The notes under the pieces were generated by a model. The model did no database searches. It was not told the origin of the DNA and saw only the letters and a list, made by a program, of their open reading frames with translations. The translations under genes were made by a program, and so were the position numbers. Positions 1-5,643 of a stretch of 8,806 bases of DNA are shown here, in pieces. The stretch is from NCBI GenBank assembly GCA_937893115.1, contig CALBGK010000004.1, positions 1-8,806 of the forward strand, in the 5' to 3' direction. Source of the DNA: an uncultured Erysipelotrichaceae bacterium. Lineage in GTDB: Bacteria; Bacillota_I; Bacilli_A; Erysipelotrichales; Erysipelotrichaceae. Each line of letters opens with the position of its first letter. Position 1 is the stretch's first letter.

Positions 1-24
1 CTCAATCTATGCAAATACATATGA

Positions 25-33
25 ATTATATCA
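25..33 (-). promoter_or_regulatory. Candidate extended -10 promoter directed leftward, out of the window
   Basis: On the minus strand this reads TGATATAAT, a perfect match to the extended -10 consensus (TG, one base, TATAAT). An exact TTGACA lies at 43-38 on the same strand, but only 7 nt from the -10, so the two cannot act together as a standard -35/-10 pair. Transcription would begin near position 18 and run out of the window, which would imply a divergent gene to the left. The region is very A+T-rich, so a chance match is quite possible. No coding start for such a gene is visible. Confidence 0.3.
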
Positions 34-64
34 TAAGTGTCAAGGATTTCTATCATAAAATGAC

Positions 65-70
65 TATAAT
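65..70 (+). promoter_or_regulatory. Possible -10 box for the prepilin peptidase gene
   Basis: TATAAT sits 5 nt before the GTG start of the plus-strand gene, with no recognisable -35 about 17 nt upstream. If used, transcription would begin at about 77, on top of the start codon, giving an almost leaderless mRNA. This agrees with the lack of a Shine-Dalgarno sequence upstream of the GTG, but one hexamer in A+T-rich DNA is weak evidence. Confidence 0.22.
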
Positions 71-75
71 AGATT

Positions 76-606
76 GTGCATTTACTTATCATTTTAATAT
101 TAAATATTCTAATTCATAAACTTATTAAAGCTAAGCATCGATATCCCTTAGAATTTATCATCACGATGATATATTTATGCTTTCTAGCATTGCCTAATCT
201 AAGTTTAATTGAATATCTTTTCATCATCAGTTTTTATATCGCTACACTTTGCGATATCTTTTTTAGCGAGATATATTCTATCAATATTCATATCATCGGA
301 CTATTAGCCTTCATCATCTATATTCAAAGACCTATAGCCTTAAGTGAAATAGTAGCAGCTTTTTTATTGCCCTCAATCTTGCTTATCATCAATAAGAAAT
401 ATAAAGAAATTATTGGCGTAGGTGATTTAGAAGTATTGGCCTATTGCGCATTTATAATGGGACTAGAAATCTATGATGCCTTTTATCTCAGCTATTTATT
501 GTTAGGAATCTATATTCTTTTATCTTTGCCCTTTAAAAAACTTAATGACTCTTATCCCCTTATACCCTTTTTATCATTAGCGATATTAATAGTCTACTTT
601 AGATGA
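76..606 (+). CDS. A24-family prepilin peptidase-like membrane protein, short form without the Cys domain
   Basis: This is probably an intramembrane aspartic protease that cleaves type IV pilin-like leader peptides, here most plausibly of competence or secretion pseudopilins. The 176-residue protein is very hydrophobic with about six membrane segments. It carries the family hallmarks: a catalytic Asp60 at the end of a membrane segment, the GxGD motif as GVGD at 114-117 (Asp117), a RYPLE segment at 22-26 matching the RYPLVE block of PilD/ComC, and a C-terminal PLIPFL segment at 161-166 like the family's closing motif. Full PilD/ComC enzymes have about 220-290 residues; the zinc-binding Cys-containing N-methyltransferase part that precedes RYPLVE is missing, leaving one membrane helix instead. 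The start is the first possible one: an in-frame TAG lies at 70-72 and GTG is at 76. No Shine-Dalgarno is visible; ATG at 166 would remove the RYPLE block. It ends in TGA, unlike the TAA-ending neighbours, and converges on rbfA. The family call is firm; pilin substrate and activity are inferred. Confidence 0.8.
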   Translation: MHLLIILILNILIHKLIKAKHRYPLEFIITMIYLCFLALPNLSLIEYLFIISFYIATLCDIFFSEIYSINIHIIGLLAFIIYIQRPIALSEIVAAFLLPSILLIINKKYKEIIGVGDLEVLAYCAFIMGLEIYDAFYLSYLLLGIYILLSLPFKKLNDSYPLIPFLSLAILIVYFR

Positions 607-608
607 GC

Positions 609-631
609 AAGCCCAGCAATTCGCTGGGCTT
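609..631. terminator. Hairpin between convergent genes, probable bidirectional terminator
   Basis: AAGCCCAGC pairs perfectly with GCTGGGCTT (9 bp, G+C-rich) around a 5-nt AATTC loop. It starts 2 nt after the stop of the prepilin peptidase gene and ends 5 nt from the rbfA stop. The plus-strand tail (TTAAACTTTATT) is moderately T-rich and fits a terminator for the upstream gene. The minus-strand tail is not T-rich, so its efficiency for the rbfA operon is less certain. It is the only hairpin in the gap, which suggests it ends both transcripts. Confidence 0.75.
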
Positions 632-636
632 AAACT

Positions 637-981
637 TTATTGATCCTTATTAACTTTTTCAAGAATATTTTCTATCTTGCGAGCATTTTCTAAACTTGTA
701 TCTTGTACGAAGATGAGTTCTGGTATCTTTCTCAGTTTCATTCTCTTAGATAATTCGCTCTTGAGAAAACCCTTAGCCTTCTTTAAGACTTTGAGTCCTG
801 CCTCATTTCTTTCTTGTTTGCCAAGAAAAGAGACATAGACTTTGGCATAACTCAAATCATTGGTCACTTTAACTTCTGAAATGGTAATGAAACCAAGCTT
901 GGGATCTTTGAGTTCAAAGGCGATAATATTAGATAATTCCTTCAACATCAAAGATTCTATTCTTTCAAGACGTAGAGACAT
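637..981 (-). CDS. rbfA: 30S ribosome-binding factor A
   Basis: RbfA binds the immature 30S subunit near the 5' end of 16S rRNA helix 44/45 and assists late maturation, notably during cold adaptation. The 114-residue protein has normal family length and a type II KH fold: N-terminal helix with RLERIESLMLKELS, the DPKLGFITISEVKVTNDLSYAKVYVS block written here as DPKLGF (26-31) and NDLSYAKVYVS (41-51), the AxG helix kink as AKG (69-71), and the closing RKIPELIFVQD segment (84-94). Its ATG overlaps the infB stop by 1 nt (TAATG), so translation is probably coupled to IF2. It is the last gene of the operon here; truB and ribF, which commonly follow, are absent. The hairpin at 609-631 lies just beyond. 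Confidence 0.96.
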   Translation of the reverse strand: MSLRLERIESLMLKELSNIIAFELKDPKLGFITISEVKVTNDLSYAKVYVSFLGKQERNEAGLKVLKKAKGFLKSELSKRMKLRKIPELIFVQDTSLENARKIENILEKVNKDQ

Positions 982-2807
982 TAGCTTCTTTCAACCTCTT
1001 GGTCTTGGAAGGCTTCTATGACATCGCCTTCTTTAATATCATTGTAGTTTTCAATTGTGAGACCACATTCATAACCACTATTAACTTCTTTAGCATCATT
1101 TTCAAAACGTTTTAGAGAAGCTAATTTACCAGTATAGATAACAATACCATCACGAATTAGACGGACTTTACAATCTCTTACCAGTTTTCCATCAGTGACC
1201 ATAGAACCGGCAATAGTACCAATCTTTGATACCTTATATACCTTTCTAACTTCAGCTTGACCAATGACTACTTCTTCATATACTGGTGCTAACATACCCT
1301 TCATAGCTGCTTCCATCTCTTCGACAGCCTTGTAGATGATATTGTGAAGACGAATATCTACACCCTCTTCGACAGCTTTCTTACGAACGTTGGCATCCGG
1401 TCTTACATTAAAACCATAGATGACAGCCTTAGATACGCTCGCCAACATGACATCTGATTCAGAAATGGCACCAGCACTAGAGCGAATGATAGAAACTTTA
1501 ACACCATCGACATCAATTTTGGCTAAAGATGCTGATACAGCTTCGGCTGTACCCTGTACGTCAGCCTTGACGATGACTGGAATCTCTTTGACATCACCTT
1601 GAGCAATCTGATTGGCAAGGTCATCCAAAGACATGGCACTAATCGCATTACGTTCTTTTTCAATCTTAGCTTTAGCTCGTTTTTCGGCTACACTTCTTGC
1701 CTCTTTATCATTATAGAAGACTTTGAAATTATCACCGGCAACTGGTACATCATTTAAACCGATGATTTCAACTGGTGTTGAAGGTAAAGCTTCTTTTATT
1801 TCTCTACCCATGTCGTCAGTCATCTTTCTGACTTTACCATAACATGAGCCAACAACTATTGAATCGCCTTGTCTCAAAACACCATTTTGAACTAGTAGTG
1901 TTGAAACCGGTCCTCTACCTTTGTCTAGTTTAGCTTCGATGACTGTACCTGTCGCTCTTTTTTTCGGATTAGCTTTTAATTCTTTGACTTCAGCCACAAC
2001 TAGTATAGTCTCTAGTATCTCCTTGATACCTTCACCAGTTTTAGCACTACAGTTGACAAAGATGGTATCACCGCCCCACTCCTCAGGTATCAAACCTAAA
2101 TCAGCCATTTCGCTTTTAACTCTATCTGGATTAGCGTCTGGCTTATCCATCTTATTGATAGCTACGATGATAGGCACATCGGCAGCCTTAGAGTGATCAA
2201 CTGCTTCTTTAGTCTGGGGCATAACTCCATCATCAGCTGCTACGACGATGATAGATACATCGGTAACTTTAGCGCCTCTGGCACGCATAGCTGTAAAAGC
2301 TTCATGTCCCGGCGTATCTAAGAAGGTTACAAGCTTATTATTAACTTTTACCTGGTAGGCACCGATATGTTGAGTGATACCGCCAAATTCTCCTTCGACA
2401 ACCTTAGTCTTACGAATAGAATCTAGTAAAGTTGTCTTACCATGGTCGACATGCCCCATGATAGTAACAATAGGAGCACGCTCTTTCAAATCTTTTGGAT
2501 CATCGATTTCATCGTCATCTAGATTATCATCTTCTTTAACTTCTTCCTTAGTTGCATCGATGCCATATTCTAGGCATACTAATTCAACTGTTTCATCATC
2601 AAGACTTGAATTGATAGTTACCATCTTTGACAACATGAATAAGACCTTGATGATATCACTGGCATTTTTATGAATCTTAGCAGCCAATTCACTGACTGTA
2701 ATACCTTCTTGATATGTAATAGCGTCAACTTTTTCTTGACTTAAAGGACGAGGATTATATCCGCCTTTATTTTTCTTATTGTTTTTTCTGTTTGTTTGTT
2801 TAGCCAT
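981..2807 (-). CDS. infB: Translation initiation factor IF-2
   Basis: IF2 is the GTPase that brings fMet-tRNA to the 30S P site and promotes 50S joining. With the ATG at 2807 it has 608 residues. Visible in order: a Lys/Asn-rich N-terminus (1-20), an IF2N module (about 34-82), an acidic linker (about 85-108), the G domain with GHVDHGKT (118-125), DTPGH (164-168), NKMD (218-221) and SAK (254-256), then domain II (about 280-370), domain III around a [12 protein letters not shown] block (413-424), and the C-terminal fMet-tRNA domain ending with ASLKRF and [17 protein letters not shown]. It is shorter than B. subtilis IF2 (about 716 residues) because the N-terminal region is reduced. A GTG two codons earlier (2811-2813) keeps the frame open, but it overlaps the ribosome binding site, so I chose ATG 2807. 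The start overlaps the ylxQ end by 8 nt, and the stop overlaps the rbfA start. Confidence 0.97.
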   Translation of the reverse strand: MAKQTNRKNNKKNKGGYNPRPLSQEKVDAITYQEGITVSELAAKIHKNASDIIKVLFMLSKMVTINSSLDDETVELVCLEYGIDATKEEVKEDDNLDDDEIDDPKDLKERAPIVTIMGHVDHGKTTLLDSIRKTKVVEGEFGGITQHIGAYQVKVNNKLVTFLDTPGHEAFTAMRARGAKVTDVSIIVVAADDGVMPQTKEAVDHSKAADVPIIVAINKMDKPDANPDRVKSEMADLGLIPEEWGGDTIFVNCSAKTGEGIKEILETILVVAEVKELKANPKKRATGTVIEAKLDKGRGPVSTLLVQNGVLRQGDSIVVGSCYGKVRKMTDDMGREIKEALPSTPVEIIGLNDVPVAGDNFKVFYNDKEARSVAEKRAKAKIEKERNAISAMSLDDLANQIAQGDVKEIPVIVKADVQGTAEAVSASLAKIDVDGVKVSIIRSSAGAISESDVMLASVSKAVIYGFNVRPDANVRKKAVEEGVDIRLHNIIYKAVEEMEAAMKGMLAPVYEEVVIGQAEVRKVYKVSKIGTIAGSMVTDGKLVRDCKVRLIRDGIVIYTGKLASLKRFENDAKEVNSGYECGLTIENYNDIKEGDVIEAFQDQEVERS

Positions 2808-3105
2808 TGACACTCCTTCTTTCTATTTCTTTTATCATACTATCCGCAAAGCCTTCATCACTTATACCGATAGCCATAATATGATGTTTGCCGATAGCCT
2901 TAGATAAATCTTCACTCTTATAGTTTTCTATACAAGGAATCTTGTAGTAGTAGCATTTCTTTTTAAAACGTTGCTTAGTCTTGTCAGAAGCATCACTTGC
3001 GACAAAGACTAAACGAATTGATGACATATTTGAGATTAAGATTTCACCAATGAGAACTTTTGATGCCCGATAAGCTAAACCGATAGTCTGAATGAGCTTA
3101 TCCAT
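2800..3105 (-). CDS. ylxQ: L7Ae-family K-turn RNA-binding protein YlxQ
   Basis: This is a small ribosomal protein L7Ae/L30e/S12e/Gadd45 family member; Bacillota YlxQ (also called RplGA-like) homologues bind kink-turn RNA, though their cellular role is poorly defined. The 101-residue protein shows the family pattern: [14 protein letters not shown] (8-21), a beta strand leading to VASDASDKT (35-43), the second strand YYKIPCIE (53-60) and [10 protein letters not shown] (64-73). The length is normal. The ATG at 3105 overlaps the end of ylxR by 8 nt, and its own end overlaps infB by 8 nt, so all three are probably translationally coupled. No strong Shine-Dalgarno precedes it, which also suggests reinitiation after ylxR. 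The family is clear; the physiological RNA target cannot be read from the sequence. Confidence 0.92.
   Translation of the reverse strand: MDKLIQTIGLAYRASKVLIGEILISNMSSIRLVFVASDASDKTKQRFKKKCYYYKIPCIENYKSEDLSKAIGKHHIMAIGISDEGFADSMIKEIERRSVNG
2808..2818 (-). promoter_or_regulatory. infB ribosome binding site that fixes the start at 2807
   Basis: On the minus strand AAGGAG occupies 2818-2813, followed by TGTCA and then ATG at 2807-2805, a 5-nt spacing. The last G of this Shine-Dalgarno is the first base of the in-frame GTG at 2813, so that GTG cannot be served by it. The site lies inside the end of ylxQ. Confidence 0.8.
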
Positions 3106-3355
3106 TGATTATATCTTCGATCTGCTTATATATCTCTTCTGGAATTTCGACTTCTAGGGCTCTATTTAAAGCCTTTTTCTGTTTAGCTATCTTTAATGCT
3201 TCAAGATCTTTTTTTAAATAGGCGCCCTTACCATTGCGCTTACCAGTGAGGTCAATTTCTACATTTCCTTCTGGTGTGCGCACAATTCTGAGCAATTCCT
3301 TTTTAGGACAAGACTCTTGAGTAGCTACACAACGACGCATAGGTATCTTTTTCAT
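3098..3355 (-). CDS. ylxR: YlxR (DUF448) nucleic-acid-binding protein
   Basis: YlxR is a small basic protein of the DUF448 family, reported as a nucleoid-associated or RNA-binding regulator in some Bacillota and as an RNase P-interacting protein in others. The 85 residues carry the diagnostic PMRRCV block (5-10) followed by ATQE, the KKELLRIVR segment (18-26) and the NGKGAYL motif (41-47; usually GRGAYL). Length is typical. The start is ATG at 3355, only 3 nt after the nusA stop; an AAGGA ribosome binding site at 3367-3363 is embedded in the last nusA codons. It overlaps ylxQ downstream. Its place between nusA and ylxQ is the standard Bacillota order and supports the call; its exact role here is unknown. 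Confidence 0.93.
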   Translation of the reverse strand: MKKIPMRRCVATQESCPKKELLRIVRTPEGNVEIDLTGKRNGKGAYLKKDLEALKIAKQKKALNRALEVEIPEEIYKQIEDIING

Positions 3356-3358
3356 AGA

Positions 3359-5104
3359 TTAGTCCTTGTCGTAGTAGTCGTCATAAGCATCAAAATCGAT
3401 ATCTTCATTGATCCAAGAATCGGCTGATTCCTCTTCTTCTTTAAGCCTAATCTCTTCTAATTCTTCTTCTGAATATTCAACTTTAAGGGCATGTTCCTTA
3501 TCCTTTTTCATGTCCTTAGCTCTTAAACGACGGTCATCATCATCATTTTTCTTTTTGCGCTTCTTTTCAACCGGCTTTTCAACTGGTTTAGAAGCATCGG
3601 CATAATCTTCAAATTTAGATTTGTATTCAGGTTTTGGCTCTAGCTTTAGCTTACGTTTTGGCTCTTTAGCCTCTTCCTTAACTTCTTCTTTTACTTCTTC
3701 GACTTCTTGAGCAGTAGTTTCTTCTACTTCTGCCTCTTCATTTTCTTTTTCTTCTTCGAAGTTTTCTTCTTCGCCAAATACTTCGATTTCCTCTATTGGT
3801 GTATCAGTCTCTAATTCATCAAAGACTTCTTCAATCATGCCAGTATCGTTATCTCTTAATTCTTGGTCGAATTCTTGTTTACGCTTTAAAGCTTCTTCTT
3901 GAAGTTGCATGAATTTCTTAGCTTCTTTTTCTTTGCGGATACGTTCTTGATCAAGATTGAATTCAGCGACCTTTTCATCGATATCAATACCCATCTCTTG
4001 AATCTCTGATACAGTCTTGATATCAATCTTGCGATCAGTTAATTTGACAGCTAACTTAGCATTTTTTCCTTTCTTACCAATAGCTACTGATAATTGGCCA
4101 TCATCAACAACTACTAGCAATGGACGATTATTACGTTTGAGTCTTCTTTGAATCTCTTCTTCACTCAATCCTTCTAAATTCTCTTCTTGGTAGAAACAAG
4201 CCTTAACTTCTGCAGGTGATAAAGCATTCTTAACTAGTTCGCCAATATTGTCATTCCATTCAAAGACATCAATCTTTTCACCCTTAACTTCAGAGATGAC
4301 AGCTTGTACACGACTACCTCTAGGTCCAATACATGCACCGATTGGATCAACTTCTTCATTGCGTGAATAGACAGCCATCTTAGTGCGTTCACCAGCTTCT
4401 CTAGCGATAGCTTTAATTTCGATAATACCTTGTTGGATCTCTGGCACTTCTTTTTCAAATAAGCGTTTTACAAACATGGCATCAGCACGTGATAAGACAA
4501 CTTGTGAACCCTTAGAATTCTTAGATACCTCTTTGATGATAGCTTTAATCTGCATGCCTTCACGATAGATTTCGCCAGGGATCTGTTCTGACTTCAATAA
4601 GATACCGATAGTATTCTTGATATCTACAAGGACAAACTTATCTTCAACTGTCTTGATGATACCGCTGATTAAATCATATTCCTTATCCTTATATTCATCA
4701 TATACACGTTGTTTCTCATACTCTTTAATCTTTTGTTTAAGCATATTCTTGGCGACACTAATCGAAGTACGACCGATCTCATTGAAGTTTACTTCTCTAG
4801 TGATGACATCACCAATTTTAGCCTCGGGATTAATCTTTAAAGCTTCGCTGAGTTCAATATCTAAAGTCTCATCAAATTTATCGCTCTCATCTTCAACAAC
4901 AGTCAAATCGTGGAAGATCTTCATCTCCTTGCCATCGATTTCTACACGCACGATAGCCGCAGGAGCATCGATGTGTTTTTGATATGTCTTAACAATAGCT
5001 TCCTTTAATGTCTCAAGGACAAACTCGTGGTCGATTTTACGATCGTCTTCAAATATGCGCATTCCATCGATAAAATCTTTGTTTTTTAAACTAATACCGC
5101 TCAT
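3359..5104 (-). CDS. nusA: Transcription elongation/termination factor NusA with a long charged C-terminal extension
   Basis: NusA binds RNA polymerase and nascent RNA and modulates pausing, intrinsic termination and antitermination. The 581-residue protein has an N-terminal RNAP-binding domain (about 1-135), an S1 domain (about 142-206), KH1 with GPRG at 260-263 and KH2 with AIGKKG at 341-346. This conserved core ends near residue 376, about the full length of B. subtilis NusA (371 residues). The remaining roughly 205 residues are low-complexity: a helical K/E/Q segment (380-417), an acidic stretch (420-480), a basic K/R/P stretch (481-535) with KPVEKPVEKK, and an acidic Asp/Tyr-rich end (545-581). 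No E. coli-type AR1/AR2 acidic repeat domains are recognisable. ATG at 5104 follows AAGGAG (5116-5111) with 6-nt spacing, 12 nt after rimP. Extended NusA tails are known in mollicutes; the function of this one is inferred only. Confidence 0.97.
   Translation of the reverse strand: MSGISLKNKDFIDGMRIFEDDRKIDHEFVLETLKEAIVKTYQKHIDAPAAIVRVEIDGKEMKIFHDLTVVEDESDKFDETLDIELSEALKINPEAKIGDVITREVNFNEIGRTSISVAKNMLKQKIKEYEKQRVYDEYKDKEYDLISGIIKTVEDKFVLVDIKNTIGILLKSEQIPGEIYREGMQIKAIIKEVSKNSKGSQVVLSRADAMFVKRLFEKEVPEIQQGIIEIKAIAREAGERTKMAVYSRNEEVDPIGACIGPRGSRVQAVISEVKGEKIDVFEWNDNIGELVKNALSPAEVKACFYQEENLEGLSEEEIQRRLKRNNRPLLVVVDDGQLSVAIGKKGKNAKLAVKLTDRKIDIKTVSEIQEMGIDIDEKVAEFNLDQERIRKEKEAKKFMQLQEEALKRKQEFDQELRDNDTGMIEEVFDELETDTPIEEIEVFGEEENFEEEKENEEAEVEETTAQEVEEVKEEVKEEAKEPKRKLKLEPKPEYKSKFEDYADASKPVEKPVEKKRKKKNDDDDRRLRAKDMKKDKEHALKVEYSEEELEEIRLKEEEESADSWINEDIDFDAYDDYYDKD
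3665..3847 (-). repeat. Polypurine GAA/GAG-rich tract encoding the acidic part of the NusA tail
   Basis: The plus strand is a near-continuous pyrimidine run rich in CTTCTT units, so the mRNA is a purine-rich run of GAA and GAG codons for residues 420-480. Imperfect repeats of the type EEVKEE and EVEE are visible. Such tracts are prone to slippage and length change. The mRNA also contains several Shine-Dalgarno-like GAAGAAG or GAGG stretches, most without a nearby start codon. Confidence 0.5.
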
Positions 5105-5116
5105 TTTCTTCTCCTT

Positions 5117-5560
5117 TTAAAATTTAATTGCGTAGCGTATTTTATTAATTTTATTCTTATTGACCTTTTCATCTCTGGTCAGGTTTTTAACTTTTACTTT
5201 GAGTGTAATGGAATCATCGTCAACCTTAAGCAAGTCTCCTTCTACACTTGTCTTATCTACTAAATCGACATGTATATAAGAGCCCATAGCCTTAGCTAAA
5301 TCTTCTAGCTCAATAGGTCTTTCAATGCCAGCAGAACTGATATCTAAGATATAGTGGTCGTCACTTGAATCAATTTCATCTAGAAGTAAAGATATCTTCT
5401 CAGAGACAGTAGATATCTGATTTAAGTCTAAACTCTCATCAATTTCAACTGCCAATATTAATTCCCCTTGTCTTTTAAAGATATTCATCGCATACAAGTG
5501 GTAGCCATTGGCTTCTAGACATTTTTTAATCTCACTTCTAATTAAATCCTGTTGTAACAT
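5117..5560 (-). CDS. rimP: Ribosome maturation factor RimP
   Basis: RimP (YhbC/YlxS) binds the free 30S subunit and helps assembly, in particular incorporation of S12 and folding of the central pseudoknot. The 147-residue protein has normal length: an N-terminal alpha/beta domain with the conserved LDISSAGIERPI block (72-83; the family usually has SSPGLERPL, here Ala replaces Pro), followed by an SH3-like domain (about 92-147) with GDLLKVDDDSITLKVK (108-123) and a final INKIRYAI strand. ATG at 5560 is preceded by AGGAGG at 5570-5565, a 4-nt spacing. It is the first gene of the operon, after the hairpin that separates it from polC; nusA follows after 12 nt. The position polC-rimP-nusA is the usual Bacillota order. 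Confidence 0.96.
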   Translation of the reverse strand: MLQQDLIRSEIKKCLEANGYHLYAMNIFKRQGELILAVEIDESLDLNQISTVSEKISLLLDEIDSSDDHYILDISSAGIERPIELEDLAKAMGSYIHVDLVDKTSVEGDLLKVDDDSITLKVKVKNLTRDEKVNKNKINKIRYAIKF

Positions 5561-5564
5561 TCTA

Positions 5565-5570
5565 CCTCCT
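5565..5570 (-). promoter_or_regulatory. rimP ribosome binding site
   Basis: AGGAGG on the minus strand, 4 nt before the rimP ATG, is a perfect Shine-Dalgarno. Its AGGAG is complementary to CTCCT in the nearer arm of the hairpin at 5582-5604, so an alternative 5-bp pairing with a 12-nt loop could mask it. Confidence 0.85.
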
Positions 5571-5581
5571 AATCAATTAAT

Positions 5582-5604
5582 AAGGAGCGAATATCTCGCT
5601 CCTT
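5582..5604 (-). terminator. Hairpin between polC and rimP, terminator or 5' leader hairpin
   Basis: On the minus strand AAGGAGCGA pairs perfectly with TCGCTCCTT (9 bp) around a 5-nt GATAT loop, followed by TTATTAATT when the last stem bases are included. The tail is only moderately U-rich. It lies 30 nt after the polC stop and 22 nt before the rimP ATG. As a polC terminator it would be partial. If the TATAAT at 5620-5615 is used, it would instead be the 5'-end hairpin of the rimP mRNA, starting about 5 nt from the transcript start. The two roles are compatible. Confidence 0.65.
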
Positions 5605-5614
5605 GTTTGAGAAC

Positions 5615-5643
5615 ATTATACTATATTTAAATCTTAAAATAAA
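5615..5643 (-). promoter_or_regulatory. Candidate promoter for the rimP-rbfA operon
   Basis: A perfect TATAAT is at 5620-5615 on the minus strand, 14 nt past the polC stop codon. With a 17-nt spacer the -35 would be TTTATT at 5643-5638, only 3 of 6 matches to TTGACA. The predicted transcript start is an A at 5608, giving a leader of about 48 nt that begins with the hairpin and ends at the rimP start. The surroundings are A+T-rich, so the -10 alone is suggestive. Confidence 0.4.

Noticed and set aside
38..43. Exact TTGACA on the minus strand as a -35 for the outward TATAAT
   Set aside because: The spacing is 7 nt rather than 16-18, and no good -10 occurs at the proper distance, so it is probably a chance match.
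2..119. Two plus-strand frames open from the left edge, one ending at TAA 56-58 and one at TAA 117-119
   Set aside because: Both are under 40 codons, resemble nothing I recognise and do not restore the missing Cys motifs of the prepilin peptidase. They may be the tail of an upstream gene, but there is too little sequence to claim it.
604..633. Possible TGA-as-Trp code: reading through the TGA at 604-606 would add nine codons to the peptidase
   Set aside because: None of the seven large minus-strand genes has an in-frame TGA and the Trp codons checked are TGG, so the standard bacterial code fits; the added codons would run through the terminator hairpin.
1420..2673. Plus-strand open frames opposite infB
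   Set aside because: They lie wholly antisense to a strongly conserved gene, have Ser/Thr-rich low-quality translations and no ribosome binding sites. They are shadows of infB codon use.
4383..4982. Plus-strand open frames opposite nusA, up to 121 codons
   Set aside because: Ser/Leu-rich translations reflect the complement of Lys/Glu/Asp codons in nusA; no family resemblance or start signals.
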